Made by a program: the position numbers and the translations under genes | The notes under the pieces: generated by a model | What the model saw: the letters and a program-made list of their open reading frames with translations, nothing else | Databases searched by the model: none | Told to the model about the DNA's origin: nothing | Shown here: positions 7,814 through 16,855 of the stretch, one piece after another | Position numbering within the stretch: position 1 is the first letter of the stretch | Layout: every line of letters starts with the position of its first letter | Source: Humibacillus sp. | Lineage (GTDB): Bacteria > Actinomycetota > Actinomycetes > Actinomycetales > Dermatophilaceae | Reading direction: 5' to 3' | Length of the DNA stretch: 64,000 nt | Assembly (NCBI GenBank): GCA_030452985.1 | Contig: JAKDLG010000005.1 | Span: forward strand, 1-64,000

Positions 7814-9665
7814 CGGGGTCGAGCTCGTGCCGGATGCCGAACGCGTCGGCCCCCCGCTGGCCGCGCTCGTCATCGGCGGCGCGTCGGCCTGCGTCGTGCT
7901 GCCAGGCGACGGCGCCGTTGCCCCCGAGACCTGGCACTGGCCCCTCGCCGAGATGGGCGAACGCTTCGTCGAGCTCGAGTCGCGCCTCGCGCCCCGCTGG
8001 GTGGTATGGTCGGCCGCCGCCGCTCTGGGCGGGGTGGTCGCGGCCCGCGTGACGGTCGCTCGCACCTGGGACCTCGCCGAGGCCCACCGCATCGTGCACG
8101 GGGGGTGGTGGGCGAGCCCAGGTCACGTGTGGGCCGGCTGCCACGGACTGGCAGAAACCGAGGTGCCGGCCCCGCACCGGCGCCGGGCGGGGTTCGACGG
8201 CGACCTCTTCGACCTCGCCGACGGCGACGACGAGACCCTGCTCACCGGGGCCGGTCACCTGCGCGCCGATGCCCTGACGAGCTGGGCCGATCGCCCCGCA
8301 CGACTCGAACAGCTGGCGCAGGTTGCCCTCGAATGCCAGGCAGCACAGGTCGACTCACTGAGGGCCATCGCGGCCGGAGCGGGCACCGGGGCCGGCGTCG
8401 CCGGGCGGATGGTGCGCACCGTCTGGTCGGAGTCGGCGGCCGCCGTGCTCTGCCTCGAGCTCGAACGAGACGGTCTGCCCGTCGACCGCCTCGCGGCCGA
8501 AGACCTCATCAGTGCCTCGGCCGGGCCGCGACCGACCGACGACGCCGATGCCGACGCCATCCGGTCGCGACGTGACCACCGGGTGCTGGCCCAGGCCGCC
8601 GGCCGCGAGCGCACCGACCTGCGCAACCCGGGTCAGGTGCGTGACCTGCTGCGTTCGGTCGGCGTCGACGTGCCGAACACCCGCGCGTGGGTGCTCGAGC
8701 CCTACCGCCAGAGCCATCCGCTCGTCGACGCCCTGCTCACCTGGCGCAAGGACGAGCGCATCGCCACGACGTACGGCTATCGCTGGCTCGACGAGCACGT
8801 CGGCGCCGACGACCGGTTGCGCGGGCGCTGGACCGCGTGCGACGGCGCCGCGGGTCGGATGACCGCCCAGAACGGTCTGCACAACCTCCCGGCGCCCCTG
8901 AGACCCGCCGTGCGGGCCGCGCCGGGTCATGTGTTCGTCCGGGCCGACCTCGGCCAGATCGAGCCGAGGGTGCTCGCGGTCGTCAGCGTCGACCGCGCGT
9001 TCGCCGAGGCCACCCGCAGCGACGACCTCTACGCGCCGGTCGCGGCCAAGCTCGGTGCCGACCGGCCGACGGCCAAGGTGGCGGTGCTGGCGGCGATGTA
9101 CGGCCAGCGCTCCGGTGCCGCCGGTGAGGCTCTCAAGGACCTCGAGAAGGCCTACCCGGTCGCCATGAGCCTGCTCGACCGCGCCTACGACGACGGGGTT
9201 GCCCGGATGCCGGTACGCACCTGGGGCGGCCGGCTGATCCGGTTCGGAGCCGCTGCCCAAGACGCATCGAGCAGGGACGGCGGGGCGGACGGGACTGACG
9301 TCAACACGGCCACCCCCGACCGGAGCGAGCCGGGCGACATCCGAACGGCGGCGAACGGGTCGGGCGGGGCCGATGCGGCACGCGGACGCTACGCCCGCAA
9401 CGCCATCATCCAGGGGTCGGCGGCGGAGCTCTTCAAGGCCTGGGCGGCGACGGTGCGTCGGGCGGTCGCCCCCCTCGGTGGGCAGATCGTGCTCTGCCTG
9501 CACGACGAGCTGCTCGTGCACGTGCCCGAGCAGCACGCCCGAGCAGCCGCCGCCGAGGTCGACCGCTCACTGCAGGTGGCGGCCCGCACGTGGGCCGGCA
9601 CCGACCAGGTACGGTTCGTCGCCGACACGTCTGTCATCACGCGGTGGAGCGAGGCAAAAGGCTGA
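7806..9665 (+). CDS. Bifunctional 3'-5' exonuclease/DNA polymerase-type protein (short Pol I family)
   Basis: A family A DNA polymerase-like protein of 619 residues, shorter than PolA (about 900) because there is no 5' nuclease domain. Polymerase motifs are present: motif A RADLGQIEPRVLAVV, motif B RPTAKVAVLAAMYGQ, and motif C LCLHDELLVHVP. The N-terminal 190 residues replace a proofreading domain, and I do not see the DxE/D/D metal ligands there. An Asp/Gly/Ser-rich linker (about residues 480-520) splits the fingers region. The start is TTG 7806, whose bases overlap the previous stop by eight, giving tight coupling. Such second Pol I-like proteins are common in actinobacteria, and their cellular role is unclear. 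Confidence 0.85.
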   Translation: MTDGVELVPDAERVGPPLAALVIGGASACVVLPGDGAVAPETWHWPLAEMGERFVELESRLAPRWVVWSAAAALGGVVAARVTVARTWDLAEAHRIVHGGWWASPGHVWAGCHGLAETEVPAPHRRRAGFDGDLFDLADGDDETLLTGAGHLRADALTSWADRPARLEQLAQVALECQAAQVDSLRAIAAGAGTGAGVAGRMVRTVWSESAAAVLCLELERDGLPVDRLAAEDLISASAGPRPTDDADADAIRSRRDHRVLAQAAGRERTDLRNPGQVRDLLRSVGVDVPNTRAWVLEPYRQSHPLVDALLTWRKDERIATTYGYRWLDEHVGADDRLRGRWTACDGAAGRMTAQNGLHNLPAPLRPAVRAAPGHVFVRADLGQIEPRVLAVVSVDRAFAEATRSDDLYAPVAAKLGADRPTAKVAVLAAMYGQRSGAAGEALKDLEKAYPVAMSLLDRAYDDGVARMPVRTWGGRLIRFGAAAQDASSRDGGADGTDVNTATPDRSEPGDIRTAANGSGGADAARGRYARNAIIQGSAAELFKAWAATVRRAVAPLGGQIVLCLHDELLVHVPEQHARAAAAEVDRSLQVAARTWAGTDQVRFVADTSVITRWSEAKG

Positions 9666-9666
9666 C

Positions 9667-10665
9667 TCAGCTGATGCCGTGAGGCCCCGGCCGGTCCGGG
9701 CCGCCCGGGTTGCTCTGATCACCGTCATCATCGTCGGTGACGTCCTTGAGAAAGGCCTCGAACTCGGCGCCGATCTCGTCGGCCGTCGGCAGCTCGGAGA
9801 GGTCGGTCGCGAGCAGGTTGCGCTGTTTGCGGCCCTCGAGGAAGGTGTCGTACTGCTGCTCGAGCGCGCGGACGACGGCGGTGATCTCGTCGCTCTCAGC
9901 CATCTGACGGGCGATCTCGGCCCGGTTGAGATCCGCGGTCGCCGCCAGCGCGGTGAGGTCGAGGGCGAGGCCGGTGGTCGCCTTGATGCGTTCGAGGCCG
10001 AGCACGGCGGCATCCGCGAACTCGGTCTGCCCGAGGTAGTGCGGCACGTGCACGGCGAACCCGAGAGCATCGTGACCCGACTCGCCGAGGCGCATCTCGA
10101 GCAACGACAAGAAGCTGCCGGGCACCTGCACGGTGCCGAAGGCGGCGTCGTTCTCGGTGATGAGGCGCGGCGCGGTGCCGTGCGAGGTGACGCCGAGCGG
10201 GCGGGTGTGCGGCACGGCCATCGGGATGCCGTGCACGCTCAGCGTGAGGTCGACCCCCAGCGTCTTGACGAGCATCGTGGTCGCCTCGACCATGCGGGCC
10301 CACTGGTAGTCGGGCTCGGGGCCGACGAGCAGCAGGAACGGCACGCCCTCCTGGTCGACCAGCCGGTGCAGCAGCAGGCTCGGGTCGTCGTAGCTGCTCC
10401 AGTGGTCGCGGTCGAAGACCATGACCGGGCGGCGACCGCGGTAGTCGAGCAGCTGATCGACGTCGAAGGAGGCCAGCACCCGTGACTCGTGCGTCGCGAG
10501 CAGGTGGTCAGAGATCAGGGTCTGGGTGTTGCCGGCGTCGATGAAACCGCCCAGGGCAACGATGAGAACCGACGCCTGCTGATCACGAAGGCCCGCGGGC
10601 GTCGCGTCGGTCGGTTCAGCCGGCGTGTCGTTCTCGAACCGGAAGAGTTCGCTGGGGTCCTGCAC
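9667..10665 (-). CDS. PAC2 family protein
   Basis: A 332-residue PAC2 (proteasome assembly chaperone 2-like) family protein of unknown bacterial function, widespread in actinobacteria. Landmarks are VLIVALGGFIDAGNTQTLIS, VFDRDHWSSYDDPSLLLHRL and LLLVGPEPDYQWARM. A helical C-terminal extension ends in an acidic tail (DVTDDDDGDQ). The start is GTG 10665 with GAAAGG about eight bases upstream, giving MQDPSELFRFEND. The frame is open 54 codons upstream, but that stretch is Arg/Pro/Ser-rich with no family similarity. It is convergent with the polymerase gene, with one base between the stops. Confidence 0.85.
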   Translation of the reverse strand: MQDPSELFRFENDTPAEPTDATPAGLRDQQASVLIVALGGFIDAGNTQTLISDHLLATHESRVLASFDVDQLLDYRGRRPVMVFDRDHWSSYDDPSLLLHRLVDQEGVPFLLLVGPEPDYQWARMVEATTMLVKTLGVDLTLSVHGIPMAVPHTRPLGVTSHGTAPRLITENDAAFGTVQVPGSFLSLLEMRLGESGHDALGFAVHVPHYLGQTEFADAAVLGLERIKATTGLALDLTALAATADLNRAEIARQMAESDEITAVVRALEQQYDTFLEGRKQRNLLATDLSELPTADEIGAEFEAFLKDVTDDDDGDQSNPGGPDRPGPHGIS

Positions 10666-11012
10666 GGGGGTGGCCTTTCGTCTCGCATGTGCTCGGGGAG
10701 GGGTCGCTGAAGGGTCCAACGACCGGTCCGAGACCATCATTCCCTTTGCACGGGCAGCGACGAGGCGAAAGGACCGAGACATCACCTCACCGACCGGCCC
10801 GTCAAGGAGGGAGGGTATCGGGCTCACGGTGGCGCGCTAGCCCTGGATGACGTCCGAGTCCCTGCTCCCGCCGTCATGATCGGAAGGCCGTCGAGCGGGT
10901 GTCGAGCGGGTTTTCGCAGTGGAACCCACCGGTCGAACCATCGTTCCTCACCAGGCCGCCCGCGATGTCTCGCGCTGCTCGCAAGACGGGCCGGGTGTGT
11001 TAACTTCCCGGC
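10666..11012. other. Intergenic stretch upstream of the MFS leader
   Basis: About 350 bases without a recognisable gene. Its right end carries a candidate -10 element TTAACT at 11000-11005, seven bases before ATG 11013, the spacing expected for a leaderless transcript. No convincing -35 was found. Nothing else was identified. Confidence 0.4.
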
Positions 11013-11030
11013 ATGCGTTTTTCAGCCTGA
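11013..11030 (+). CDS. Five-residue leader ORF (MRFSA) upstream of MFS gene
   Basis: ATG CGT TTT TCA GCC TGA, preceded by TTAACT at leaderless-promoter spacing and followed immediately by an ordered set of hairpins before the MFS efflux gene. Short leader ORFs in front of drug-efflux and ribosome-protection genes usually sense stalled or inhibited ribosomes. That role here is inference, and coding by a five-codon ORF cannot be proven from composition. Confidence 0.4.
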   Translation: MRFSA

Positions 11031-11035
11031 GCAGC

Positions 11036-11091
11036 GTGCACCCCGGAGAGTCGGTCCACACGGCTAACCGTCCGTGAGGAGTTGGGTGCAC
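11036..11091 (+). promoter_or_regulatory. Nested hairpin that would mask the second leader ORF start
   Basis: An outer stem pairs GTGCACCC (11036-11043) with its exact complement GGGTGCAC (11084-11091). An inner stem (CAC-ACGG / CCGT-CC-GTG, loop CTAA) lies between them. The outer stem covers the GTG start (11086) of the second leader ORF, while its GAGGAG site (11076-11081) lies between the two stems. This is the layout of a translational attenuator. Confidence 0.5.
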
Positions 11092-11163
11092 CGTCACGAA
11101 TCACGGTCGATCCCGCTGGATCAACCGCGGCTTCGCCACCCCGTAGGCAGCCGCTTCCCGTGA
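11086..11163 (+). CDS. 25-residue leader ORF upstream of MFS gene
   Basis: GTG start, 25 codons, TGA. It has GAGGAG four bases before the start. The product is basic and Pro-rich (begins MHRHESRSIPLDQPRLRHPV). Both start and ribosome binding site lie within the nested hairpin at 11036-11091, and a further hairpin (11170-11187) precedes the MFS ribosome binding site. It may be a regulatory leader peptide; it could also be chance in GC-rich DNA. Confidence 0.4.
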   Translation: MHRHESRSIPLDQPRLRHPVGSRFP

Positions 11164-11169
11164 CCCTCT

Positions 11170-11187
11170 CGTGCCGAACCCGGCACG
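11170..11187 (+). promoter_or_regulatory. Hairpin just before the MFS ribosome binding site
   Basis: CGTGCC (11170-11175), a six-base loop and GGCACG (11182-11187) form a perfect 6-bp stem ending seven bases before AAGGAA and 18 bases before the MFS ATG. It is the last element of the leader and could affect translation initiation; there is no U-tract, so it is not a classic terminator. Confidence 0.45.
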
Positions 11188-11205
11188 CTGCTCAAGGAAT
11201 CGCCC

Positions 11206-12453
11206 ATGTCTCTCATCGGCCGTCGGCCCATCCGTCCCGCCGCCGCCTACTGCTGGTTCGAGGGCAGCTGGTCGCTGTTTCACTCCCTCGCCTTCACCCT
11301 CGCTCTGCTTTACCAGGTTCAGGTCGCGGGGCTGACCCCGCTGCAGCTGATCCTCGTCGGCACCGTGATGGAAGCGACCTGCTTCCTGTTCGAGATCCCC
11401 ACCGGAATCGTTGCCGACCTCTACTCCAGACGACTGTCCGCGCTGATCGGCGCGTTTGTCGTTGGCCTGGGCATCCTCATCCAGGGGATCTGGCCATCCT
11501 TCTGGCCGATCGTCCTCGCGCAAATCGTGTGGGGCATCGGGTTCACCTTCATCTCGGGCGCGGTCGACGCGTGGATCACCGACGAGGTCGGCGTCGACGC
11601 CGTCCAGCCCCTCTTCACCCGGTTCCAGCAGCAGCACCTCGCCCTGACCGTCGTCGGCACGATCCTCGCCGGCGCGTTCGGGCAGGTGAACCTGCAGCTG
11701 CCCATCATCGCCGCCGGCGTCGGCTACCTGCTTCTCGGTGCCGCCATGACCGTGGTGATGCCCGAGACAGGCTTCCACCCTGCGCCCAGAGAACAGCGCG
11801 AGACGTGGTCGCACCTGAAACACACCTTCCTGACCGGGGTCGGCGCCGCCCACCGACCAGGAGTGGTGCGGTCCTTCCTCGTCATCGCCCTCCTGACCGG
11901 GATCTCGTCCGAGGTCTTCGACCGCCTCTGGACGGCGAGGGTCCTGGAAGCCTTCACCCTGCCCACGGTCTGGGGTACCGACGACCCGGCAGTCTGGTTC
12001 ACCGCCTTCGCCCTGATCGGATCGGTTGTCGCCCTCGTCGCCAGCCTGCTGGCGAACCGGCTTGCACCGGCGCGAATCAACGCCCTTCATCCCAGCGGGC
12101 TGCTGGCCGCCCTGCTGCTCGTTCAGGTAGCGGGAATCATCGCGTTCGCGCTGTCGGGGTCACTGTGGCCAGCGCTCATCGCGATGTGGGTCAGGGACTC
12201 CGCGAGGGCCATCGCGTACCCGGTCCAAAGTGCGTGGTTGAACCGCAACGTCGAGTCACACACCAGGGCCACGACGCTGTCGCTGACCAGTCAGGCCGAC
12301 GCCATCGGACAGGTAGTGGGCGGGCCGCCCTTGGGCCTGCTCGCGACCCGCACCTCGATCCCCGTCGCGCTGCTGGTGTCTGCCGGCCTGCTGGCACCAG
12401 CAGCCGTCGTCTACGCCCGTCTACGACCACGACGGCGAGCTAGGAACGGCTGA
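11206..12453 (+). CDS. MFS transporter, probable drug efflux
   Basis: A 415-residue inner-membrane major facilitator with about 12 hydrophobic segments. Segment 2 and the following loop read FLFEIPTGIVADLYSRRLSA, a form of the MFS loop 2-3 motif (G-x-x-aD-x-x-sRR). The start ATG 11206 follows AAGGAA by six bases. The substrate cannot be read directly. Membership in the drug-efflux branch is suggested by the sequence type and by the leader, whose two tiny ORFs and hairpins resemble ribosome-sensing control of antibiotic resistance genes. It faces HrpA convergently. A sugar or peptide exporter is an alternative. Confidence 0.8.
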   Translation: MSLIGRRPIRPAAAYCWFEGSWSLFHSLAFTLALLYQVQVAGLTPLQLILVGTVMEATCFLFEIPTGIVADLYSRRLSALIGAFVVGLGILIQGIWPSFWPIVLAQIVWGIGFTFISGAVDAWITDEVGVDAVQPLFTRFQQQHLALTVVGTILAGAFGQVNLQLPIIAAGVGYLLLGAAMTVVMPETGFHPAPREQRETWSHLKHTFLTGVGAAHRPGVVRSFLVIALLTGISSEVFDRLWTARVLEAFTLPTVWGTDDPAVWFTAFALIGSVVALVASLLANRLAPARINALHPSGLLAALLLVQVAGIIAFALSGSLWPALIAMWVRDSARAIAYPVQSAWLNRNVESHTRATTLSLTSQADAIGQVVGGPPLGLLATRTSIPVALLVSAGLLAPAAVVYARLRPRRRARNG

Positions 12454-12505
12454 CGGTGAAGTGGTGGGCCGCCGCCGCCTGCAACCACCTGCGGAAGGCA
12501 GCGCT

Positions 12506-15500
12506 TCAGGGGGCCAGTCGGGCGATGGCCTTGACGACGCGCTGAGGCGAGACCGTGTAGGCCGTGCCGAGGGTCTGGGCGAACAGCGACACGCGCAGCT
12601 CCTCGATCATCCAGCCGACCTCGACCACCTCCGCGGCGGCGCGCTGGGTCGGACGCAGCCCGTCGAGCAGGTCGGCGTAGCGCCCCTCGACGGCGTCGAC
12701 CTGCGCGAGTGACGCGGCGTCCTTGGCCAGGTTGGCCGGCGCCTTGTCGAGACGGTGCGCGATGCCCTTGAGGTATCGGCCCAGGTCGGGCAACCGGGCG
12801 ATCCCGGCGTCGGCGACGAACCCCGGTCGCACCAGCCCACCGAGCTGGGCCCGCACGTCGGCCAGCATCGGCCGCAGGGCCGGGTTCCGCGACTCCTCAA
12901 GGGCGTTCAGCTGGGTCGTCAGAGCCAGGTGGCGCGCCAGGATCGGCTCGACGAGGCCGATGACCTGTACGACCTTGGCGGTCGTGTGGGTTCGCACGGC
13001 AGACAGGGCCCACTCGAAGTCGTCTCGGCTGCGCACCGGGTGCCTGGTGCCGTCGGCCGCTTCCGCGGGCCTCGGCGCCTCGGTGCGCTCGGCCGAGATG
13101 GCGTCGACGGCAGCGGCCAGGCAGTCGTCGAGCAGCGCCGGGACGCTGCCGTGCGGGTTGTGCCCGAGCGCGAGCTTCTGGGTGTTCGTCAGACGCGAGA
13201 GGATCTGCTTCCAGGGCGGGCTGATGCCGAGCAGCAGCAGCCGGCGCACCCCCAGCCGGTGCTCGGCGTCGGCCTCTGACCGGGTCGGGAGCACGCGCAG
13301 GTCAACCGCTCGACCGGTGTCGACGAGCGCCGGGTAGCCGCGCACCCCGGTCGCGCTCTCGAAGTTCTCCGGGATGGTGTCGATCGACCAGGTGGTCAGG
13401 CCGGTGCGTTCGATGCCCGAGCTGGCCACCCGAACCTGGCGGCGCAGCTGCGGGGTCGCCACGTCACGCACGGCCTCGAGGTCCTTGCCGGTGGCGAGGG
13501 GCCGGCCGGAGGCGTCGTCGACGCTGAAGGTGACGCGCAGGTGGTCGGGCACCCGGGACCAGTCGAAGAGCTCGGGCGAGACGGGAACACCGGCCTGCCG
13601 CCGCAGGGCGATCGCGAGCGCTTGCACGAGAGTGCCGTCGGCCGGGTCGAGCAGCGGCAGCACCCGTCGGGCGAAGTCGGGGGCTGGCACGAAGTCGCGG
13701 CGAACACCTTTGGGCAGTGAGCGGATCAGGGCGGTGACGAGCTCGTCGCGAAAGCCCGGCACCTGCCAGTCAAAACCGTCGGGCGAGATCTGGTTCAGCC
13801 GGTCGACGGGAATGTGCACGGTGGCCCCGTCGGCCGGTGACCCCGGCTCGAAGCGGTAGCTCACCGCCAGGTCGTTCTCACCCTGGTGCCACGTGGTCGG
13901 GTGCTCGTCGACGAGCCCCCCGGCCGTGTCGCGCAGCAGCATCTCCTCCGAGAAGGTCAACAGGTCGGGGGTCTGGCGACGAGCCTTTTTCCACCACGAG
14001 TCGAAGTGCCGCGCCGAGACGACCTCAGGTGGGATCCGCTGGTCGTAGAAGGAGACCAGCGTGAAGTCGTCGACGACGAGGTCGCGCCTCCGAGTGCGCG
14101 CCTCGAGCTCGCCGAGCCGCTCGACCAGGGCCGCGTTCTCCCGGAAGAAGGCATGCTCGGTGTGCCAGTCCCCCTCGACGAGCGCGTGCCGGATGAACAG
14201 GTCGCGGGCGAGCTCGGCATCGATCGACCCCAGGCCGACGACGCGGCCCACGACGAGCGGAACGCCGTAGAGAGTGACCCGTTCGGTGGCCACCGCCGAG
14301 CCGCGCCGGCCCGACCAGCGCGGCTCGGAGTACTGCCGCTTGACCAGGTGCGCCCCGAGGGTCTCGGCCCAGGTCGGGTCGATCCGGGCGTTCATCCGAG
14401 CCCAGAGACGCGTGGTCTCGACCAGCTCCTCCGCCATGACGAACTGTGGCTGCTTGCGAAAGAGCGCCGACCCGGGGTTGATGCCGAAGCGGGCCCCCCG
14501 GGCCCCGGCGTACTCGCGCTTCTGCTCGTCACGCACGCCGACATGCGACAGCAGCCCGGCGAGCAGAGACTGGTGAACGGCATCCGCGTCGACCGCGTCG
14601 TGATCGAGCCGCACGCTGGCGCGACCGACGTCGAGGCCGGCCTGTTTGGCCGCCTGCTTGACCTGCGTGTGGAGGTCCTGCCACTCGCGCACCCGGAGGT
14701 AGTGCAGGAACTCAGCCTTGCACAGGCGCCGGAAAGCGCTGGCGCTCAACGCTTTCTGCTGCTCCTTGAGATACGCCCAGAGGTTCAGCCAGCCGAGAAA
14801 GTCGCTCGTCTCGTCGGCGAACCGCTTGTGCGCGGCGTTCGCGAGCTCCTGCTTCTCCTGGGGCCGTTCGCGCGGGTCCTGGATCGAGAGCGCCGCCACG
14901 ATGACGAGAACCTCGCGCAGCACCCCCCTCTGGTCGGCCTCAATGACCATGCGCGCGTGACGCGGGTCGATGGGCAGCGTCGCGATGGTGCGCCCGTAAG
15001 GGGTGAGCGTGCGGCCCGGCCGGCGCCCGGCCCGGCCGCCAGAGCCCTCGTCGTCGTCGGGTGCGAACGCCTGGAGCTCTTCGAGCAGCCTGACGCCGTC
15101 GGTGATCTGGCGACTGTCGGGCGGGTCGACGAACGGGAAGGCGGCGATGTCACCCAGCCCGAGCGCGGTCATCTGGAGGATGACCGAGGCGAGGTTGGTA
15201 CGCAGGATCTCGGGGTCGGTGAAGGGCGGACGAGCGTCGAAGTCGTCTTCGGAGTAGAGCCGGATGGCGATGCCGTCGGCGAGCCGACCGCAGCGGCCCG
15301 AGCGCTGGCTGGCCGAGGCCTGGCTGATCGGCTCGATCGGCAGCCGCTGCACCTTCGTGCGCTGGCTGTAGCGCGAGATGCGCGCCGTACCGGTATCGAC
15401 GACATAGCGGATGCCGGGCACGGTCAGCGAGGTCTCGGCAACGTTGGTGGCCAACACGATTCGTCGCCCGGTGTGCGACGAGAACACCCGGTGCTGCTCC

Positions 15501-16723
15501 GCGGCCGAGAGCCTGCCGTAGAGCGGCACGACCTCGGTGACGGGCAGGCTCATCCCGTTGAGGGCGTCGGCGGCGTCACGAATCTCGCGTTCACCGGAGA
15601 AGAACACGAGGATGTCGCTGCTGGAACCTGAGTGCTTCTCGGTCCAGAGCTCGAGCACGGCGTCGCAGACGCCGGTGACCAGGTCGCGCTCCTCGGCCTC
15701 GGGCCGGTCGGGGTCGACGAGCGGCCGGTAGCGCACCTCGACGGGATACGTGCGACCCGACACCTCGATGATCGGGGCGGGGGTGCCGTCGGAGGCGGCG
15801 AAGTGCTCGGCGAAGCGCTGTGGGTCGATGGTGGCCGAGGTGATGATCACCTTGAGGTCGGGCCGGCGCGGCAGCAGCGTCTTGAGGTAGCCGAGGATGA
15901 AGTCGATGTTGAGGCTGCGCTCGTGGGCCTCGTCGATGATGATCGTGTCGTAGCGGCGCAGGTCGCGGTCGCGCTGCATCTCGGCGAGCAGGATGCCGTC
16001 GGTCATGACCTTGACGAGGGTGTCGCGGCTGCTCTGGTCGGTGAAGCGAACCTGGTAGCCCACAGCGGTGCCGAGGTCGACCCCGAGCTCGTCGCTCAGG
16101 CGCTCGGCCACCGCGCGGGCAGCTATTCGTCGCGGTTGCGTGTGGCCGATGACCCCGTCGAGACCGCGGCCGAGCTCGAGGCAGATCTTCGGGATCTGCG
16201 TCGTCTTGCCCGATCCGGTCTCGCCCGCGATGACGACGACCTGGTGGTCGCGGATGGCCGCAGCGATGTCGTCGCGGCGCTCGACGACCGGCAGGTCATC
16301 GGGGTAGCTGATGGGTGGGAGGCTGGCCGCTCGTGTCGCTCGCCTGGCTTCACGCTGCTCCGGGCTGAGCGGCGCACGGCCCGGCCGACGCCCGCCCTGA
16401 CGACGGCCGCGCTGCCCGCGCTCTGCGGGTCGACGACCATCCGACGCAGGTGGGGTGGCTGCCTGTCCGTCCGGCGTCCGCTCGCCCGGTCCCTGACTCC
16501 TGAGTGACTGGCTGGTCGATGACGGCTCGGGTGCCCGCCCCTCAGCATCCTGGCGTGGTCCGCGGCGTCGACGTCCATGCCGTCTGCTGCCTTGTCTGCT
16601 GGCCTGCCTCGCGACCTCGTCGACGGCCCGGGCCCCGTTGCCCCGCCGCCGCCCGGTGTCGTCTCCCCCGCCCGGACCCTCGACAGCCTCACGCCGGGTC
16701 GCAGGAGTCGGGTCGTCGGGCAT
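12506..16723 (-). CDS. hrpA: ATP-dependent RNA helicase HrpA (DEAH box)
   Basis: Unwinds RNA using ATP; HrpA-type enzymes of bacteria are linked to mRNA processing and translation quality control. This protein of 1405 residues has an Arg/Gly-rich disordered N-terminus (1-130), then Walker A GETGSGKTTQ (167-176), DEAH with HERSLNIDF (264 onwards), SATID, and the C-terminal motif VI region QASASQRSGRCGR. The HA2/OB-fold follows, then the large HrpA-specific C-terminal region (DUF3418). About 1300 residues is usual; the extra length is the basic tail at the N-terminus. It is divergent from the MmpS-like cluster. The ribosome binding site at ATG 16723 is weak, so a start further inside is possible. 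Confidence 0.93.
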   Translation of the reverse strand: MPDDPTPATRREAVEGPGGGDDTGRRRGNGARAVDEVARQASRQGSRRHGRRRRGPRQDAEGRAPEPSSTSQSLRSQGPGERTPDGQAATPPASDGRRPAERGQRGRRQGGRRPGRAPLSPEQREARRATRAASLPPISYPDDLPVVERRDDIAAAIRDHQVVVIAGETGSGKTTQIPKICLELGRGLDGVIGHTQPRRIAARAVAERLSDELGVDLGTAVGYQVRFTDQSSRDTLVKVMTDGILLAEMQRDRDLRRYDTIIIDEAHERSLNIDFILGYLKTLLPRRPDLKVIITSATIDPQRFAEHFAASDGTPAPIIEVSGRTYPVEVRYRPLVDPDRPEAEERDLVTGVCDAVLELWTEKHSGSSSDILVFFSGEREIRDAADALNGMSLPVTEVVPLYGRLSAAEQHRVFSSHTGRRIVLATNVAETSLTVPGIRYVVDTGTARISRYSQRTKVQRLPIEPISQASASQRSGRCGRLADGIAIRLYSEDDFDARPPFTDPEILRTNLASVILQMTALGLGDIAAFPFVDPPDSRQITDGVRLLEELQAFAPDDDEGSGGRAGRRPGRTLTPYGRTIATLPIDPRHARMVIEADQRGVLREVLVIVAALSIQDPRERPQEKQELANAAHKRFADETSDFLGWLNLWAYLKEQQKALSASAFRRLCKAEFLHYLRVREWQDLHTQVKQAAKQAGLDVGRASVRLDHDAVDADAVHQSLLAGLLSHVGVRDEQKREYAGARGARFGINPGSALFRKQPQFVMAEELVETTRLWARMNARIDPTWAETLGAHLVKRQYSEPRWSGRRGSAVATERVTLYGVPLVVGRVVGLGSIDAELARDLFIRHALVEGDWHTEHAFFRENAALVERLGELEARTRRRDLVVDDFTLVSFYDQRIPPEVVSARHFDSWWKKARRQTPDLLTFSEEMLLRDTAGGLVDEHPTTWHQGENDLAVSYRFEPGSPADGATVHIPVDRLNQISPDGFDWQVPGFRDELVTALIRSLPKGVRRDFVPAPDFARRVLPLLDPADGTLVQALAIALRRQAGVPVSPELFDWSRVPDHLRVTFSVDDASGRPLATGKDLEAVRDVATPQLRRQVRVASSGIERTGLTTWSIDTIPENFESATGVRGYPALVDTGRAVDLRVLPTRSEADAEHRLGVRRLLLLGISPPWKQILSRLTNTQKLALGHNPHGSVPALLDDCLAAAVDAISAERTEAPRPAEAADGTRHPVRSRDDFEWALSAVRTHTTAKVVQVIGLVEPILARHLALTTQLNALEESRNPALRPMLADVRAQLGGLVRPGFVADAGIARLPDLGRYLKGIAHRLDKAPANLAKDAASLAQVDAVEGRYADLLDGLRPTQRAAAEVVEVGWMIEELRVSLFAQTLGTAYTVSPQRVVKAIARLAP

Positions 16724-16855
16724 GGTCGTCAGGATAGGTCGATTGGCGGTTCGAACCGAACCCGATATCGCTCGCCCCGCAACCGGGGAGGGCCGAGCAT
16801 CGTCGCATCGGTTGGAGACGTAACGTGGTCTTCATCAGAATGCAGAGGAGGCGCG

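Noticed and set aside
13886-15631. Long open frame antisense to hrpA
   Set aside because: It lies fully inside the well-supported HrpA gene on the other strand and has Arg/Val/Gly-rich composition typical of GC-biased antisense frames, with no recognisable domain.
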